Below are positions 34,243-43,197 of a stretch of 57,212 nucleotides of DNA, piece after piece. The position numbers and the translations under genes were made by a program. The DNA comes from Hydrogenispora ethanolica (GTDB lineage Bacteria > Bacillota > UBA4882 > UBA8346), in NCBI RefSeq assembly GCF_004340685.1, contig NZ_SLUN01000037.1, forward strand, positions 1 through 57,212. The letters are read 5' to 3'. Each line of letters begins with the position of its first letter. Positions within the stretch are counted from its first letter, which is position 1. The notes below the pieces were generated by a model that saw nothing but the letters and a program-made list of their open reading frames with translations, did not search any database and was not told the DNA's origin.

Positions 34243-35436
34243 ATGGCTAAGTTATATCAGAATACCGCTGAAATTCGTAGCTTTAACACCAAAAAAATCA
34301 TTGAAGCCTTGCGTTTTCACGAGCCGGTCACCCGGAAGGATCTCGCTGAAAGTCTGGACCTCAGCTTTGCCACGGTATCCAATATATGCAATCAGCTGAT
34401 TCATGACGGTTTTTTGCTGGAGACGGAGTCCGAGGCGTTCAACGGCGGACGGATCCCCAAGCTGGTGGCGGTCCATCCCGCTTCCAAGTATATCTTGGGT
34501 CTGGATCTGATTCGGAAGGACCGGATCAAAGCGGTCCTGATCAACTTGAAAAACGAGGTGGCGCGGGTCGCGGAGGCCGCAGTCCCCGAGGCCGCTGGTA
34601 TGCAAGATGCGCTGGAGATCATCGCGACGCTCACCGGAAGCTTATGCCGTTCAGCCGGCCTTGCCGTCGAAGCGATCCTGGGGATTGGGGTCGCAGCACC
34701 CGGCATTTTCAGCAAAGAAAGCAATAACCTGGTCAACTCCACCAATCCCATCTATGAAGACCAGCCCCTCAAGGAAGAATTGGAGCGCCTCTTCGGGCTC
34801 CCGGTCTTTATCGAAAACGAATCCAACCTGTTAGTGATGGCAACGGCCCTGGCCGGCTATGGCGCCAGCAAAAACCGCGACCTCATTTATATTTATTGCG
34901 GTGAAGGGCTGGGCGCCGGGATCATCAGCGACAGCAAGGTGGTTACCGGCAGCAAGGGCCTGGGCGGCGAGATCAGCCATATTCCCATCGGGGAGGCAGG
35001 TTTTGAATGTTATTGCGGTCACCGGGGCTGCGTGGAAACGGAATTGACCATGGCCGGTTTTCTACGAAAATACCATCGGCAGCTTGGCAAAGAACCCTGT
35101 CTCACCGGCGAAGCCTGGGAGGAGTTTGTGCGGGCGGTCGCCGCCAAGCAGCAGGCGGCTCTGGCGGTTATCCACGAGAACGGCGTCTTAATCGGCAAAT
35201 TGTTAGCGATTTTGATTAATATTTTCGATCCGGAGGCGATCTATATCGGCGGAATCACCGAAAAATTGTTTAACGATCTCTATCCGGCGATCATTGGCGA
35301 GGCCCGGAGCCGCACCATTGTCAGCTCCTTGCACGAGATCTCCGTCTATTGCAGCGCCGATTATGAACAGCTGATCTATCAAGGTTGCGGCGAAATGGTA
35401 TTCACCCATTGGAAACCGCCGCTCGCCAAGGCCTAA
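34243..35436 (+). CDS. ROK-family transcriptional regulator (NagC/XylR type)
   Basis: 397 residues from ATG 34243 (AGAGGAAG at 34231-34238). An upstream ATG at 34204 overlaps the preceding gene and is less likely. Residues 15-70 form a winged helix (RKDLAESLDLSFATVSNIC). The rest is a ROK sugar-kinase fold. GIGVAAPG and the zinc motif CYCGHRGCVETE are present. Repressors of this kind release DNA on binding a sugar or sugar phosphate. Its position in the middle of the cluster makes it the probable local regulator and hints that a sugar derivative is the inducer. Confidence 0.88.
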   Translation: MAKLYQNTAEIRSFNTKKIIEALRFHEPVTRKDLAESLDLSFATVSNICNQLIHDGFLLETESEAFNGGRIPKLVAVHPASKYILGLDLIRKDRIKAVLINLKNEVARVAEAAVPEAAGMQDALEIIATLTGSLCRSAGLAVEAILGIGVAAPGIFSKESNNLVNSTNPIYEDQPLKEELERLFGLPVFIENESNLLVMATALAGYGASKNRDLIYIYCGEGLGAGIISDSKVVTGSKGLGGEISHIPIGEAGFECYCGHRGCVETELTMAGFLRKYHRQLGKEPCLTGEAWEEFVRAVAAKQQAALAVIHENGVLIGKLLAILINIFDPEAIYIGGITEKLFNDLYPAIIGEARSRTIVSSLHEISVYCSADYEQLIYQGCGEMVFTHWKPPLAKA

Positions 35437-35497
35437 CCAGAAATGGATCCGCCAATCTCTAGAACTTGAATCCAACAATGCAACGAGGAATGATACG

Positions 35498-36649
35498 ATG
35501 AGTACAACGATCGACCGACTCATCGCCGCTTTAACCGAACGGCAGGGCATCAGCAGTTCCTTGAATGCCTGCATTGGTTTTGACGGTTACATCGATGAGA
35601 TTTTACGGGTGGTCAAGTCCAAAAAGGCTGTCGATGATTATGAGTTATTTGCAACGATCACCGAGTTTTCAGAGTATATCCGGGATTCGGCCGGCAAAAG
35701 TTCCGATACCGAGCTGTTTTCGCGGGAGGTCCGCTTCGGCGGGAACGCCCCGTTAATGGCCAACGCCCTGGCCGGCTTGGGAGTGCGTTCTTGTTGCATC
35801 GGGACTTTCGGAAGTCCGGAGCAGCATCCGGCCTTTGCAAACGTCCATCCGGCCTGTGCGCTCCTGAGCGTGGGGGAACCCGGTTACAGTTATTCTTTTG
35901 AGTTCGATGACGGTAAACTGATGTTCGGCAAGATTGCCACCCTGGACCGGTTGGGCTGGGAGTCTATCAAAGAAGCCATTGGACTGGAAACGCTCCGCGA
36001 CCGCTGCGTCGCCAGCCAATTGCTGAGTTTTGTGAATTGGAGTTCGATCCAGGGGATGAATGCCATCCTGACCGGGCTTCGCGACGAGATCCTGCTCCGG
36101 TTCGATCCGGAGTTGCTCCGCGCCAAAGTGCTCTTTTTCGATATTGCCGACCCTTCGCGGCGGACCCGTGAGGATCTGCTGGATTTCCTGGCGCTTTTGA
36201 CTGACCTTGCCAAGCACTGTCAAATTCTGCTGGGCTTGAATGAACGGGAGTCCCGGAGCGTCGCCGACGGTCTGGGAATGGACCGGAGCGGGGCGACTCT
36301 GGCGGAGGTGGGCCGGTTTATCTTTGATAAGCTGGGGATCGACACCTTGACCATCCACGGTCTGGACATGGCTCTCTGCTGGCGCGGCCGGAAACTATGG
36401 GAAGCGCCCGGATTTTATGTCGCAAGTCCCCGCATCTCCACCGGCGGGGGAGACAACTTCAACGCCGGATTTTGTCTGGGCCGGCTGCTGGGTTTGGCTC
36501 CGCAGGAGACATTGATGTTGGCCAACGCCACGGCTTCCTATTACATTCAACATGCGGTCAGTCCCGACTGGGAGCAGTTGGTGAATTTTCTGGCGCAAGA
36601 GAGCGTCAAGGAACGGACCCGAGAGAATGTTCAAATTAAATTTAAATGA
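35498..36649 (+). CDS. PfkB-family carbohydrate kinase
   Basis: 383 residues. The N-terminal part has CIGFDGYIDEIL and the glycine-rich VRFGGNAPLMANALAGLG typical of the ribokinase fold. The C-terminal ATP/anion motif is GGGDNFNAGF (residues ~314-323), with Asp as the catalytic base. It would phosphorylate a sugar moiety. Unusual length and divergent middle keep the substrate open. The next gene, 25 bp on, encodes a SIS protein. A PfkB kinase next to a SIS enzyme is the arrangement used for Amadori compounds (FrlD/FrlB). Confidence 0.82.
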   Translation: MSTTIDRLIAALTERQGISSSLNACIGFDGYIDEILRVVKSKKAVDDYELFATITEFSEYIRDSAGKSSDTELFSREVRFGGNAPLMANALAGLGVRSCCIGTFGSPEQHPAFANVHPACALLSVGEPGYSYSFEFDDGKLMFGKIATLDRLGWESIKEAIGLETLRDRCVASQLLSFVNWSSIQGMNAILTGLRDEILLRFDPELLRAKVLFFDIADPSRRTREDLLDFLALLTDLAKHCQILLGLNERESRSVADGLGMDRSGATLAEVGRFIFDKLGIDTLTIHGLDMALCWRGRKLWEAPGFYVASPRISTGGGDNFNAGFCLGRLLGLAPQETLMLANATASYYIQHAVSPDWEQLVNFLAQESVKERTRENVQIKFK

Positions 36650-36674
36650 GAACGGGAAAGAACGGAGGTTCGCC

Positions 36675-37715
36675 ATGAATAATTTTTTGCGAGATATTTT
36701 GGATCAGCCCCATAGCCTGGAGGTAGCCTATCAAAGTTATATCACGGCCGAGAACCTGAAAAAAATGGCTCAGATCGCTAGCAGCGATTTTGATCAGGTG
36801 ATCTTCGCCGGCATGGGAAGTTCCCATGACGCCTGTTATGGCGCCAGCATCTATCTGAACCAGCGCGGCTTCAAGACGGCGGTTTACTCGGCCGGGCAAC
36901 TGTTGCATTATGAATCGCGGATCATCCACGACCGGACCTTGCTGATCCTGGTCTCGCAATCCGGGGAAAGCGCGGAGATCGTGAATCTGATTGCAGGATT
37001 GCCGTCCGCTTGCCCGGTGGTCGCCATTACCAACGATCCCCAAAGCACGCTGGGCCGGCGCGGTAACTTCACCTTCCTGCTGAATGTCGCGCCCGAGGAG
37101 TCGATTTCGACCCGGACTTACGGGGCTACACTCATACTGCTCAGCCTGATCGCCAAGATGATGGCCGCGGCAATGGATGAGCAGGTGCTCAAGCAGATCG
37201 ATTCCAGTCTGGCAAGTTTGCAACAGGTGGTGGCCGATTACCAAGCTTTACAGACCCGGCTGGCCGACTTCTTGAAAATGCCGTCGTATTTACTGCTGTT
37301 AGGACGGGGCTTCTCTTATAGCACCATTTTTGCCGGAGGTTTGTTCGTCAAGGAGGTGGCCAAGTTTCCCTCGATCAGCTTGGATAGCGCCGAGTTTCGC
37401 CACGGACCGCTGGAGATGGTGGATTCCGATTTCCACGCCGTAATCTTCGCGCCACAGGGTCCAACCTATGGGCTACATGACAAATTGGCCCGGGATATCA
37501 TCGCCAAGGGCGGCAAAGTCGTTTTTATCACCAACCGGGAGTTCGGCCCGGCGTCGGAGCGGCTCCTGGTGATCAAGCTGGAACCGTGCGAGGAACTGCT
37601 GATGCCGATCGTCGATATTGTGCCGGTTCAGCTTATCGCCAATTATCTGGCGGAGGCCAAAGGTTTGGAGGTGGGCAAGTTCCGCTGGTCTTCCAAGATT
37701 ACCGCTGCGGAATAG
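36675..37715 (+). CDS. SIS-domain sugar-phosphate isomerase/deglycase
   Basis: 346 residues from ATG 36675, with GGAGG (36664-36668) upstream; the longer frame is rejected. Two SIS domains are seen. The first has FAGMGSSHDACYGASIYL and the phosphate-binding LVSQSGESAEIVN. The second has LLGRGFSYSTIFAGGLFVKE and the catalytic-region EFRHGPLEMV. This is the layout of the GlmS isomerase half and of FrlB/AgaS-like enzymes. It probably isomerises or deglycates the product of the kinase. It is the last gene of the cluster. Confidence 0.87.
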   Translation: MNNFLRDILDQPHSLEVAYQSYITAENLKKMAQIASSDFDQVIFAGMGSSHDACYGASIYLNQRGFKTAVYSAGQLLHYESRIIHDRTLLILVSQSGESAEIVNLIAGLPSACPVVAITNDPQSTLGRRGNFTFLLNVAPEESISTRTYGATLILLSLIAKMMAAAMDEQVLKQIDSSLASLQQVVADYQALQTRLADFLKMPSYLLLLGRGFSYSTIFAGGLFVKEVAKFPSISLDSAEFRHGPLEMVDSDFHAVIFAPQGPTYGLHDKLARDIIAKGGKVVFITNREFGPASERLLVIKLEPCEELLMPIVDIVPVQLIANYLAEAKGLEVGKFRWSSKITAAE

Positions 37716-37862
37716 AGTCCATGATCGATGAATCATTGCGCGGCTCCCCGAATCGGCTCAAGCGACATTGTTAGCCTATGGTTACTTAATTCAGCGCGAA
37801 TCCAGTGTTTTTGGTGAACCGCTGGTTCCAAAAGCTAGAACAATCGCTTTGCCTTGATTCAT

Positions 37863-37887
37863 CCCGGTCCATGAACCGGGTTTTTGT
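37863..37887 (+). terminator. Terminator after the catabolic cluster
   Basis: CCCGGT (37863-37868) pairs with ACCGGG (37875-37880), then TTTTTGTTT. The next 250 bp hold no gene. TATAAT near 37917 is a possible -10 for the following gene. Confidence 0.75.
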
Positions 37888-38145
37888 TTGGGTATTTTTC
37901 AAAAAGGGATTTTGGGTTATAATAAAAATATTACCATCTCTTCCCAAATAGTTGGCGAAGTGACGTTGGAGTGATTTCAGACGCCGGACTTTCATGGGCG
38001 GGTCCCAACTGGGACACCGGATGATTGAGTTTCCGATCGCCCAATAAGAAAGAGCGCCATCTTGGTTTTGTGGTTTGTGGATATTCGGCGTGTTCGGGAA
38101 GAGGGCCCATGATTTTGGAAAATGGAAGGACAAAGGAGGAGAACG

Positions 38146-39240
38146 ATGATTTTTCGGAAAAGCTGGCTGGTTTGGCTGGTACTGCTGGCGGGATTTGCCG
38201 CATTGGCCTTTGGCGATCGCGGACAGGCGCGGGCAAACCAATCTCAACAGGCCCCGGGCAAAGAAGACTTCGAATGGCAAGAGTCAACCCCGGGACAACA
38301 GGGGATAGACGAGGCGGAGCTTTCAAAGATCGACCCGTTCGTGCGGCAGAATTATCCCAATATCTATAGTGTACTCATCGTGCGTCATGGGCGCTTGGTC
38401 TATGAGCAATATTATCAAGGCCGGAATCGGGCTTCCGATACCCCCGTTTTTTCGGTTACCAAGAGCTTAATCTCCGCCTTAATCGGCATCGCGCTGAGGG
38501 AAGGTTATTTGACCAGCCTCGATCAGCGGATTGCCGACTTTATGCCGGAATACTTCGGCGGGAACGGCGATCCGTTGAAGCGAACCATCACCATCCGGGA
38601 CGCATTGACCATGACCGGAGGATTGGAACCGACCGATAAAAACATTAATGCTTGGCTCTTCAGCGCCGACTGGTTTCAGTACGCCTTGGAGCGGCCTTTG
38701 CAGAACCGCCCCGGGGAGACGTTCTCCTACAATACGGGACTGGCCCATCTTTTGTCCGGGGTGTTGACCCGCGCCACCGGGATGAGCACTAAGGATTTCG
38801 CGGATCAATATCTTTTGAAGCCGTTGGGCATCACCAATTACCGGTGGCAGGCCGACCCCAAGGGTTATTATGGCGGAGGCCATGGCCTCTTTCTCACGCC
38901 ACGGGATATGGCCAAGTTCGGCTATTTGTACCTGCGGAACGGGAACTGGTTCGGCCGGCAGTTGATCCCGGAGGATTGGGTTAAACAGTCCACCCGGAAA
39001 CACCTGGCCGTCGATAGCCTCGAAGGATACGGCTATCTGTGGTGGAACTTCGACCAGGAAGACGTCACGCGGGGGCGGAGCTTTCCGGCCTATACCGCGA
39101 GCGGGATGGGCGGTCAACTTATCCTGGTGGTCCCGGCGCTGGATATGGTGGTGGTGATCAGCGCCGATGCGGAGCAGCGTTTCAGGGGTAATGATCCGCA
39201 GGAACTGGTCGGCAAAATGATTATGCCCGCGGTAAGATGA
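38146..39240 (+). CDS. secreted serine hydrolase of the class C beta-lactamase fold
   Basis: 364 residues from ATG 38146, with AAAGGAGG (38132-38139) upstream. The signal peptide MIFRKSWLVWLVLLAGFAAL...ARA is followed by the hydrolase domain. The nucleophile motif SVTKS sits near residue 104. YNTG fits the YxN position and GMGGQ stands for the HTG/KTG position. Family members are esterases, D-peptidases or carboxypeptidases more often than true beta-lactamases. It appears to be a single-gene unit. Confidence 0.88.
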   Translation: MIFRKSWLVWLVLLAGFAALAFGDRGQARANQSQQAPGKEDFEWQESTPGQQGIDEAELSKIDPFVRQNYPNIYSVLIVRHGRLVYEQYYQGRNRASDTPVFSVTKSLISALIGIALREGYLTSLDQRIADFMPEYFGGNGDPLKRTITIRDALTMTGGLEPTDKNINAWLFSADWFQYALERPLQNRPGETFSYNTGLAHLLSGVLTRATGMSTKDFADQYLLKPLGITNYRWQADPKGYYGGGHGLFLTPRDMAKFGYLYLRNGNWFGRQLIPEDWVKQSTRKHLAVDSLEGYGYLWWNFDQEDVTRGRSFPAYTASGMGGQLILVVPALDMVVVISADAEQRFRGNDPQELVGKMIMPAVR

Positions 39241-39415
39241 CCTGAGAGATAAGGATGAGTTATTGCGCCGGCTGAAAGAATTACTTGAGACCGTATCGAG
39301 TGACTTCCCTCTCACGGACGCGGACAAAGAGACAGTTCGTGTAATTCACTGCCGGAAATTTACACCGGGCAAGGGAACGCCGATGTTTTCCGGCAATTTA
39401 CCGCAATGACAAGGA

Positions 39416-39466
39416 TTGACAAAAAAAGATGGTAGTTATAAAATGTATGCAAGTAGATACTTGCAT
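39416..39466 (+). promoter_or_regulatory. Promoter with overlapping TetR operator
   Basis: TTGACA (39416-39421) and TAAAAT (39439-39444) with a 17-bp spacer. The palindrome ATGCAAGTA-GA-TACTTGCAT (39447-39466) lies on the start point. The same half-site recurs as two further palindromes after the gene, at 40093-40110 and 40133-40144. Confidence 0.85.
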
Positions 39467-39484
39467 GAAAAGAGATGTGCGTGA

Positions 39485-40057
39485 ATGCCCGATATGAGTA
39501 CTTCCGATTCTATTTTAGCAGCTGCGATGGAACTTTTTTCAAAAAAAGGGTACGCCGCCGTTACTACCAAAGAAATTGCCGCCAAGGCTCAAGTCAATGA
39601 GGTGACCTTATTTCGGCATTTTGAAACGAAACGCATACTTTATAATAAAGTCTTTTCGAAATATATATTTGAACCCAGTTTTGAAGATGTTTTCCATAAA
39701 CAAATTGCCTGGGATCTATCGAAAGATTTATTAAATATCGCCTCATTTTTTTATAATATCATCATCCGAAACTCAAAATTACTCCAAATGAATATCAGAG
39801 ATAGTGGTGATTTTTTAGAAGACAGTTTTCCGACCAGGATGTCGCATGAAGCAAAACAAAAACTCATTTTTTATTTTTCGGTAATGAAGGAAAAGGGAGT
39901 TGTCACTGAAGAACCTGAAATTTTGGCCACCAATTTTCTGACCATGAATGCCGGAATGACGTTAAGTCTTTTTTTTGATGGTTTTGAAATGAAAGAAGAT
40001 CTCGAAGTATACCTGGATAAGATGGTAGATATTTTCGTAAAGGGAATCAGAGCCTAA
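39485..40057 (+). CDS. TetR-family repressor, AT-rich
   Basis: 190 residues. The helix-turn-helix occupies residues 10-52 (TTKEIAAKAQVNEVTLFRHF). The rest is the effector-binding bundle. Codon use is clearly more AT-rich than in neighbouring genes, which suggests recent transfer. Its operator covers its own promoter and two more copies of the palindrome follow the gene. The transporter or enzyme normally controlled from such a site is absent, so the target was lost or lies elsewhere. Confidence 0.88.
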   Translation: MPDMSTSDSILAAAMELFSKKGYAAVTTKEIAAKAQVNEVTLFRHFETKRILYNKVFSKYIFEPSFEDVFHKQIAWDLSKDLLNIASFFYNIIIRNSKLLQMNIRDSGDFLEDSFPTRMSHEAKQKLIFYFSVMKEKGVVTEEPEILATNFLTMNAGMTLSLFFDGFEMKEDLEVYLDKMVDIFVKGIRA

Positions 40058-40086
40058 AGGATCAATAATTAAGGAAGGTTGTTTTT

Positions 40087-40155
40087 ATGATGTATGCAAG
40101 TACTTGCATAATGAATCATACTTATCAAGCAAGCAAGTACTTGCATTTGCTATGA
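40087..40155 (+). CDS. 22-codon ORF overlapping two TetR operators
   Basis: AAGGAAGG (40072-40079) precedes two ATG codons. The frame runs 22 codons to TGA at 40153 and is made almost wholly of the two operator palindromes. It may be the remnant of a deleted target gene, a leader peptide or chance. Confidence 0.25.
   Translation: MMYASTCIMNHTYQASKYLHLL
40093..40144. promoter_or_regulatory. Two TetR operators downstream of the TetR gene
   Basis: TATGCAAGTACTTGCATA (40093-40110) is a perfect 18-bp palindrome. GCAAGTACTTGC (40133-40144) is a perfect 12-bp one, with its centre 37 bp away. Both share the ATGCAAGT/ACTTGCAT halves of the operator at 39447-39466. Confidence 0.8.
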
Positions 40156-40264
40156 TTTAAAAAACCGGCAATGAAGGCTGATTTTGTCGCCTGTTACCCG
40201 TCCCAAAAGGGTCAAGGACTTAGAAGCCATCAAGTACTGATGAAATGAAAAGAGGGGACCTATC

Positions 40265-40516
40265 ATGATGAGACCTATCGGGGCTGTTCGGAAAGTGGAT
40301 TGTCTTGGCAGATTTGTGATCCCAAGCGAAGTACGGCGGACCATGACGATTGAAGAGGCCGATTCCCTTGAGATTTACGTCGATCGCGACATGATCGTTA
40401 TGAAAAAATATGAACCGGCTTGCGTCTTTTGCGGAAGTCCCGACGGAGTAGAAAATATCAGGGAAAAAAACATTTGTGCTTCCTGTCTCCGGGCTTTGCG
40501 AGACCTTGTTTTTTGA
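40265..40516 (+). CDS. AbrB-like regulator with C-terminal zinc ribbon, cassette 2
   Basis: 83 residues, paralog of 16076-16321. It has the same opening MMRPIG, the AbrB motif KVDCLGRFVIPSEVRRTM and the zinc ribbon CVFC ... CASC with the same spacing. The C-terminus (LRALRDLVF) differs because the first copy is cut by a repeat. The start ATG follows GAGGGGA (40252-40258). The first-copy gene is preceded by an unrelated operon, so only the two-gene cassette is duplicated. Confidence 0.82.
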   Translation: MMRPIGAVRKVDCLGRFVIPSEVRRTMTIEEADSLEIYVDRDMIVMKKYEPACVFCGSPDGVENIREKNICASCLRALRDLVF

Positions 40517-40682
40517 TAGTCGGCCCTGAATGTCAACGACTGCAACCGTTTCGAAGAAGAGACCCCCAGTCGAGCGTTTGTTCCAGAAACAGAAGGGGAG
40601 AGTCGCCTTGAACCGGTGTTATTTTACAACCGGCAGGAAGAGCAACGGAGAATATGGACACCTGTTTGGAGGATGAAGGGCG

Positions 40683-40931
40683 ATGCTTACAGAGAAAGTC
40701 AAAGAGCCGATCAAAGTTTTCGCGGTGTTTTATGAGGGGCGAATCCGGCCAGTATCCTTTGAATGGCGAAACCGAAAGTTCAGTGAGTTTACGATCGTAT
40801 CTACCTGGGATGGTCATGAGGGTAATTCCAGGGTAATCTTCTTCTCAATCCGCTCCGACGAGGAATTTTATGAAGTGTGTTTCCGGGTCCGCCGGATGAC
40901 TTGGTATTTGAACCGGATCATTAGCGTATAG
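40683..40931 (+). CDS. 82-residue protein paired with the AbrB-like regulator, cassette 2
   Basis: Paralog of 16385-16633 with identical length. Conserved blocks are EKVKEPIKV, RPVSFEWRN, SRVIFFS and CFRVRRMTWYLNRIIS. The sequence TGTTTGGAGGA before the start is kept in both cassettes. The 166-bp spacer to the AbrB-like gene contains no other gene. Function unknown, with the same tentative DUF6504-like resemblance. The SOS-regulated DNA repair pair starts 170 bp downstream. Confidence 0.75.
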   Translation: MLTEKVKEPIKVFAVFYEGRIRPVSFEWRNRKFSEFTIVSTWDGHEGNSRVIFFSIRSDEEFYEVCFRVRRMTWYLNRIISV

Positions 40932-41030
40932 AAAGTAAACCGGAATTTACCATCACGGGGACGGCTGAGGCGATATAGGAAAAAGAAAAGTCAGCCGCAA
41001 ATTTTTTTATGCATCGGGGGATGATAGGAA

Positions 41031-41080
41031 TTGTATCGAACTGACGTTCGTGCTATAATCGGAATCAGAACATACGTTTG
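41031..41080 (+). promoter_or_regulatory. SOS promoter with two LexA (DinR) boxes
   Basis: TTGTAT (41031-41036) and TATAAT (41054-41059) have a 17-bp spacer. CGAACTGACGTTCG (41037-41050), a CGAAC-N4-GTTCG palindrome, fills the spacer. AGAACATACGTTTG (41067-41080) lies at the start point. Both fit the Bacillota LexA consensus CGAAC-N4-GTTYG closely. Confidence 0.85.
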
Positions 41081-41101
41081 TTTCCGGGAGAGATTTGCGG
41101 T

Positions 41102-42370
41102 ATGGAGGTACTGGATAAACTCAAGATCCTGGCCGACGCGGCCAAGTACGATGTCTCCTGCTCTTCCAGCGGGGGGAGCCGACGCAATGACGGCAAGGGG
41201 CTGGGAAACTCCGCCGCGGCACCGATGGGCATCTGTCATAGCTGGGCGGCGGACGGCCGCTGCATCTCATTATTAAAACTCTTATTCTCGAATGTCTGCA
41301 TCCACGACTGCGCCTATTGCATCAACCGGCGGAGCAACGACATCCCGCGTGCTTCATTCACGGTGGACGAATTGATCGACCTGACCATCAATTTCTACCG
41401 CCGTAATTATATCGAGGGACTCTTCCTCAGTTCGGGCATACTGAAAAGCCCGGACTACACCACGGAATTGCTGCTGAGCGCGATCAAGCGCCTGCGGCTG
41501 GAGCAGCGCTTTAACGGGTATATCCATTTGAAAGTGATCCCCGGCGCCAGCCGGGAATTGATCCGCGAGGCCGGGTTGTATGCCGATCGTCTCAGCATCA
41601 ATATCGAATTACCCTCGGAACAAGGATTAAAGGCGTTGGCGCCCCAGAAACGCAGGGACGACATCCTGACGCCCATGGCCTATATCGGGACCAAAATTCA
41701 GGCCAACGCCGAGGAGCGGAAGCTCTACCGCAAGGCATTGCCCTTCGTTCCGGCCGGACAGAGCACCCAGCTGATCGTCGGAGCCTCGCCCGAGCCGGAT
41801 TCGCAGATCCTTCAATTATCGGAGCAGCTCTACCGCAGGGTGAACCTGCGGCGGGTCTATTATTCGGCCTATGTTCCGGTGAATTCCAATCCGCTGCTCC
41901 CGGCGCTGACCGCGCCGCCGCTGCAGCGGGAGCACCGCCTGTATCAGGCGGACTGGCTAATCCGCTTTTACAAGTTCCGCGCCGCCGAGATCGCCGGTCC
42001 CCAGCAGCCGTTCCTCGATCCGGAACTCGACCCCAAAACCGGTTGGGCATTGCGGAACCTGCACCTTTTTCCGGTGGAGGTAAACCGGGTGGATTATGAA
42101 ACCTTGTTACGCATCCCCGGCGTGGGCTTGAAATCGGCCGAACGGCTGGTGGCGGCGCGGCGCTTCGGGCCGCTTGGCTTCGGGGACCTTCAGAAAATGG
42201 GAGTGGTGATGAAAAGAGCCCGCTATTTCATCACCTGCCAGGGTCGCTACCTGGAAAAAACGGACAATGACGCCTGGATCCGGCAAAGGCTGCTGGCGGC
42301 GGAACCATCCGGCCGGCCCGGCCGCTCTGGGCCCGCCACGCTGCAAATCCCCTTATTCAGCGAGATCTGA
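41102..42370 (+). CDS. putative DNA modification/repair radical SAM protein (TIGR03916-like)
   Basis: 422 residues from ATG 41102 with GGGAGAG (41086-41092) upstream. An in-frame TTG at 41078 lies inside a LexA box and is rejected. The radical-SAM cluster motif CIHDCAYC is a CxxxCxxC site. The N-terminal DAAKYDVSCSSSG and the C-terminal helix-hairpin-helix LLRIPGVGLKSAERLV point to DNA binding. This is the layout of the family found linked to uracil-DNA-glycosylase genes. The next gene is its usual partner. The promoter with two LexA boxes supports a role in DNA damage repair. Confidence 0.9.
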   Translation: MEVLDKLKILADAAKYDVSCSSSGGSRRNDGKGLGNSAAAPMGICHSWAADGRCISLLKLLFSNVCIHDCAYCINRRSNDIPRASFTVDELIDLTINFYRRNYIEGLFLSSGILKSPDYTTELLLSAIKRLRLEQRFNGYIHLKVIPGASRELIREAGLYADRLSINIELPSEQGLKALAPQKRRDDILTPMAYIGTKIQANAEERKLYRKALPFVPAGQSTQLIVGASPEPDSQILQLSEQLYRRVNLRRVYYSAYVPVNSNPLLPALTAPPLQREHRLYQADWLIRFYKFRAAEIAGPQQPFLDPELDPKTGWALRNLHLFPVEVNRVDYETLLRIPGVGLKSAERLVAARRFGPLGFGDLQKMGVVMKRARYFITCQGRYLEKTDNDAWIRQRLLAAEPSGRPGRSGPATLQIPLFSEI

Positions 42371-42385
42371 GGACGGAGAACAGCC

Positions 42386-43177
42386 ATGATTCACTATCAT
42401 TATGACGGCAGTTTCGAAGGCTTGTTGACGGTGCTGGCCAGGGCGCTCAAAGAAACCGCCGCAAACTGCGACATATCGGCTGCCGAAGCGGAACAGCCCG
42501 ATCTTTTCAGCACCGCTGTTGCCGTGCCGACCGATCCGGCCGCGGCGGAGCGGCTCTTCCGATGGCTCTCCGAGCGGTTCTCCCGGACCGTGCTGGAAGA
42601 GATCATCTACTGTTTCTGCTCGGAATTGCCCGGAACCGAATCATTCATCCTGAGTTATCTGCGGCTGTTGTTGGCCAGCGGCGGCCGGGCGGCCGCCAAT
42701 TTCGCCGACGCGACGGTGTTGCGGATCAAGCGGATCCATGGCCAAGTGGCGCATGAGATCGACCGGCTGCACGGTTTTATCCGGTTCCGTAAATTGGCCG
42801 GCGGAATCTACTACGCTCCCATCGAGCCCGATCATAACGTGGTGCAGTTCCTGGCGGAGCATTTCACGGCCCGGTTTGCCGATCAAGCCTGGCTGATTCA
42901 TGATTTGAAACGAAATTCCGGCATCTATTACGACATGCGGCGCTGCCGGTATATTCCCGAGGTCGAGAATGCGCCGCTCTTCCTGCCGGGCGGCGCGGGC
43001 GAGAGCGGCGGGTTGTCAGCGATGGTTTTCGACCCGGCCGAACTCGATTATCAACAGTTGTGGGACCAGTATTTTCAGCATATCGCCATCGCCGAACGGC
43101 GCAATAAAAAACTGCAGCGGCAGCGAATGCCGGCGCGCTACTGTCGCTGTCTGGTGGAAAACGTGGTGGAGCACTGA
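42386..43177 (+). CDS. TIGR03915/DUF4130-like DNA repair partner protein
   Basis: 263 residues, soluble. It opens with HYHYDGSFEGLLTVLARAL and continues with RIKRIHGQVAHEIDRLHGFIRF and a PDHNVVQFLAEHFTARF segment. These are typical of the protein paired with the radical-SAM enzyme above. In some bacteria it is fused to a uracil-DNA glycosylase domain, but no such domain is present here. It starts 15 bp after the radical-SAM stop, so it shares the SOS promoter. Its exact reaction is unknown. Confidence 0.85.
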   Translation: MIHYHYDGSFEGLLTVLARALKETAANCDISAAEAEQPDLFSTAVAVPTDPAAAERLFRWLSERFSRTVLEEIIYCFCSELPGTESFILSYLRLLLASGGRAAANFADATVLRIKRIHGQVAHEIDRLHGFIRFRKLAGGIYYAPIEPDHNVVQFLAEHFTARFADQAWLIHDLKRNSGIYYDMRRCRYIPEVENAPLFLPGGAGESGGLSAMVFDPAELDYQQLWDQYFQHIAIAERRNKKLQRQRMPARYCRCLVENVVEH

Positions 43178-43197
43178 CCCGGGCCCCGGTTCCCGCC

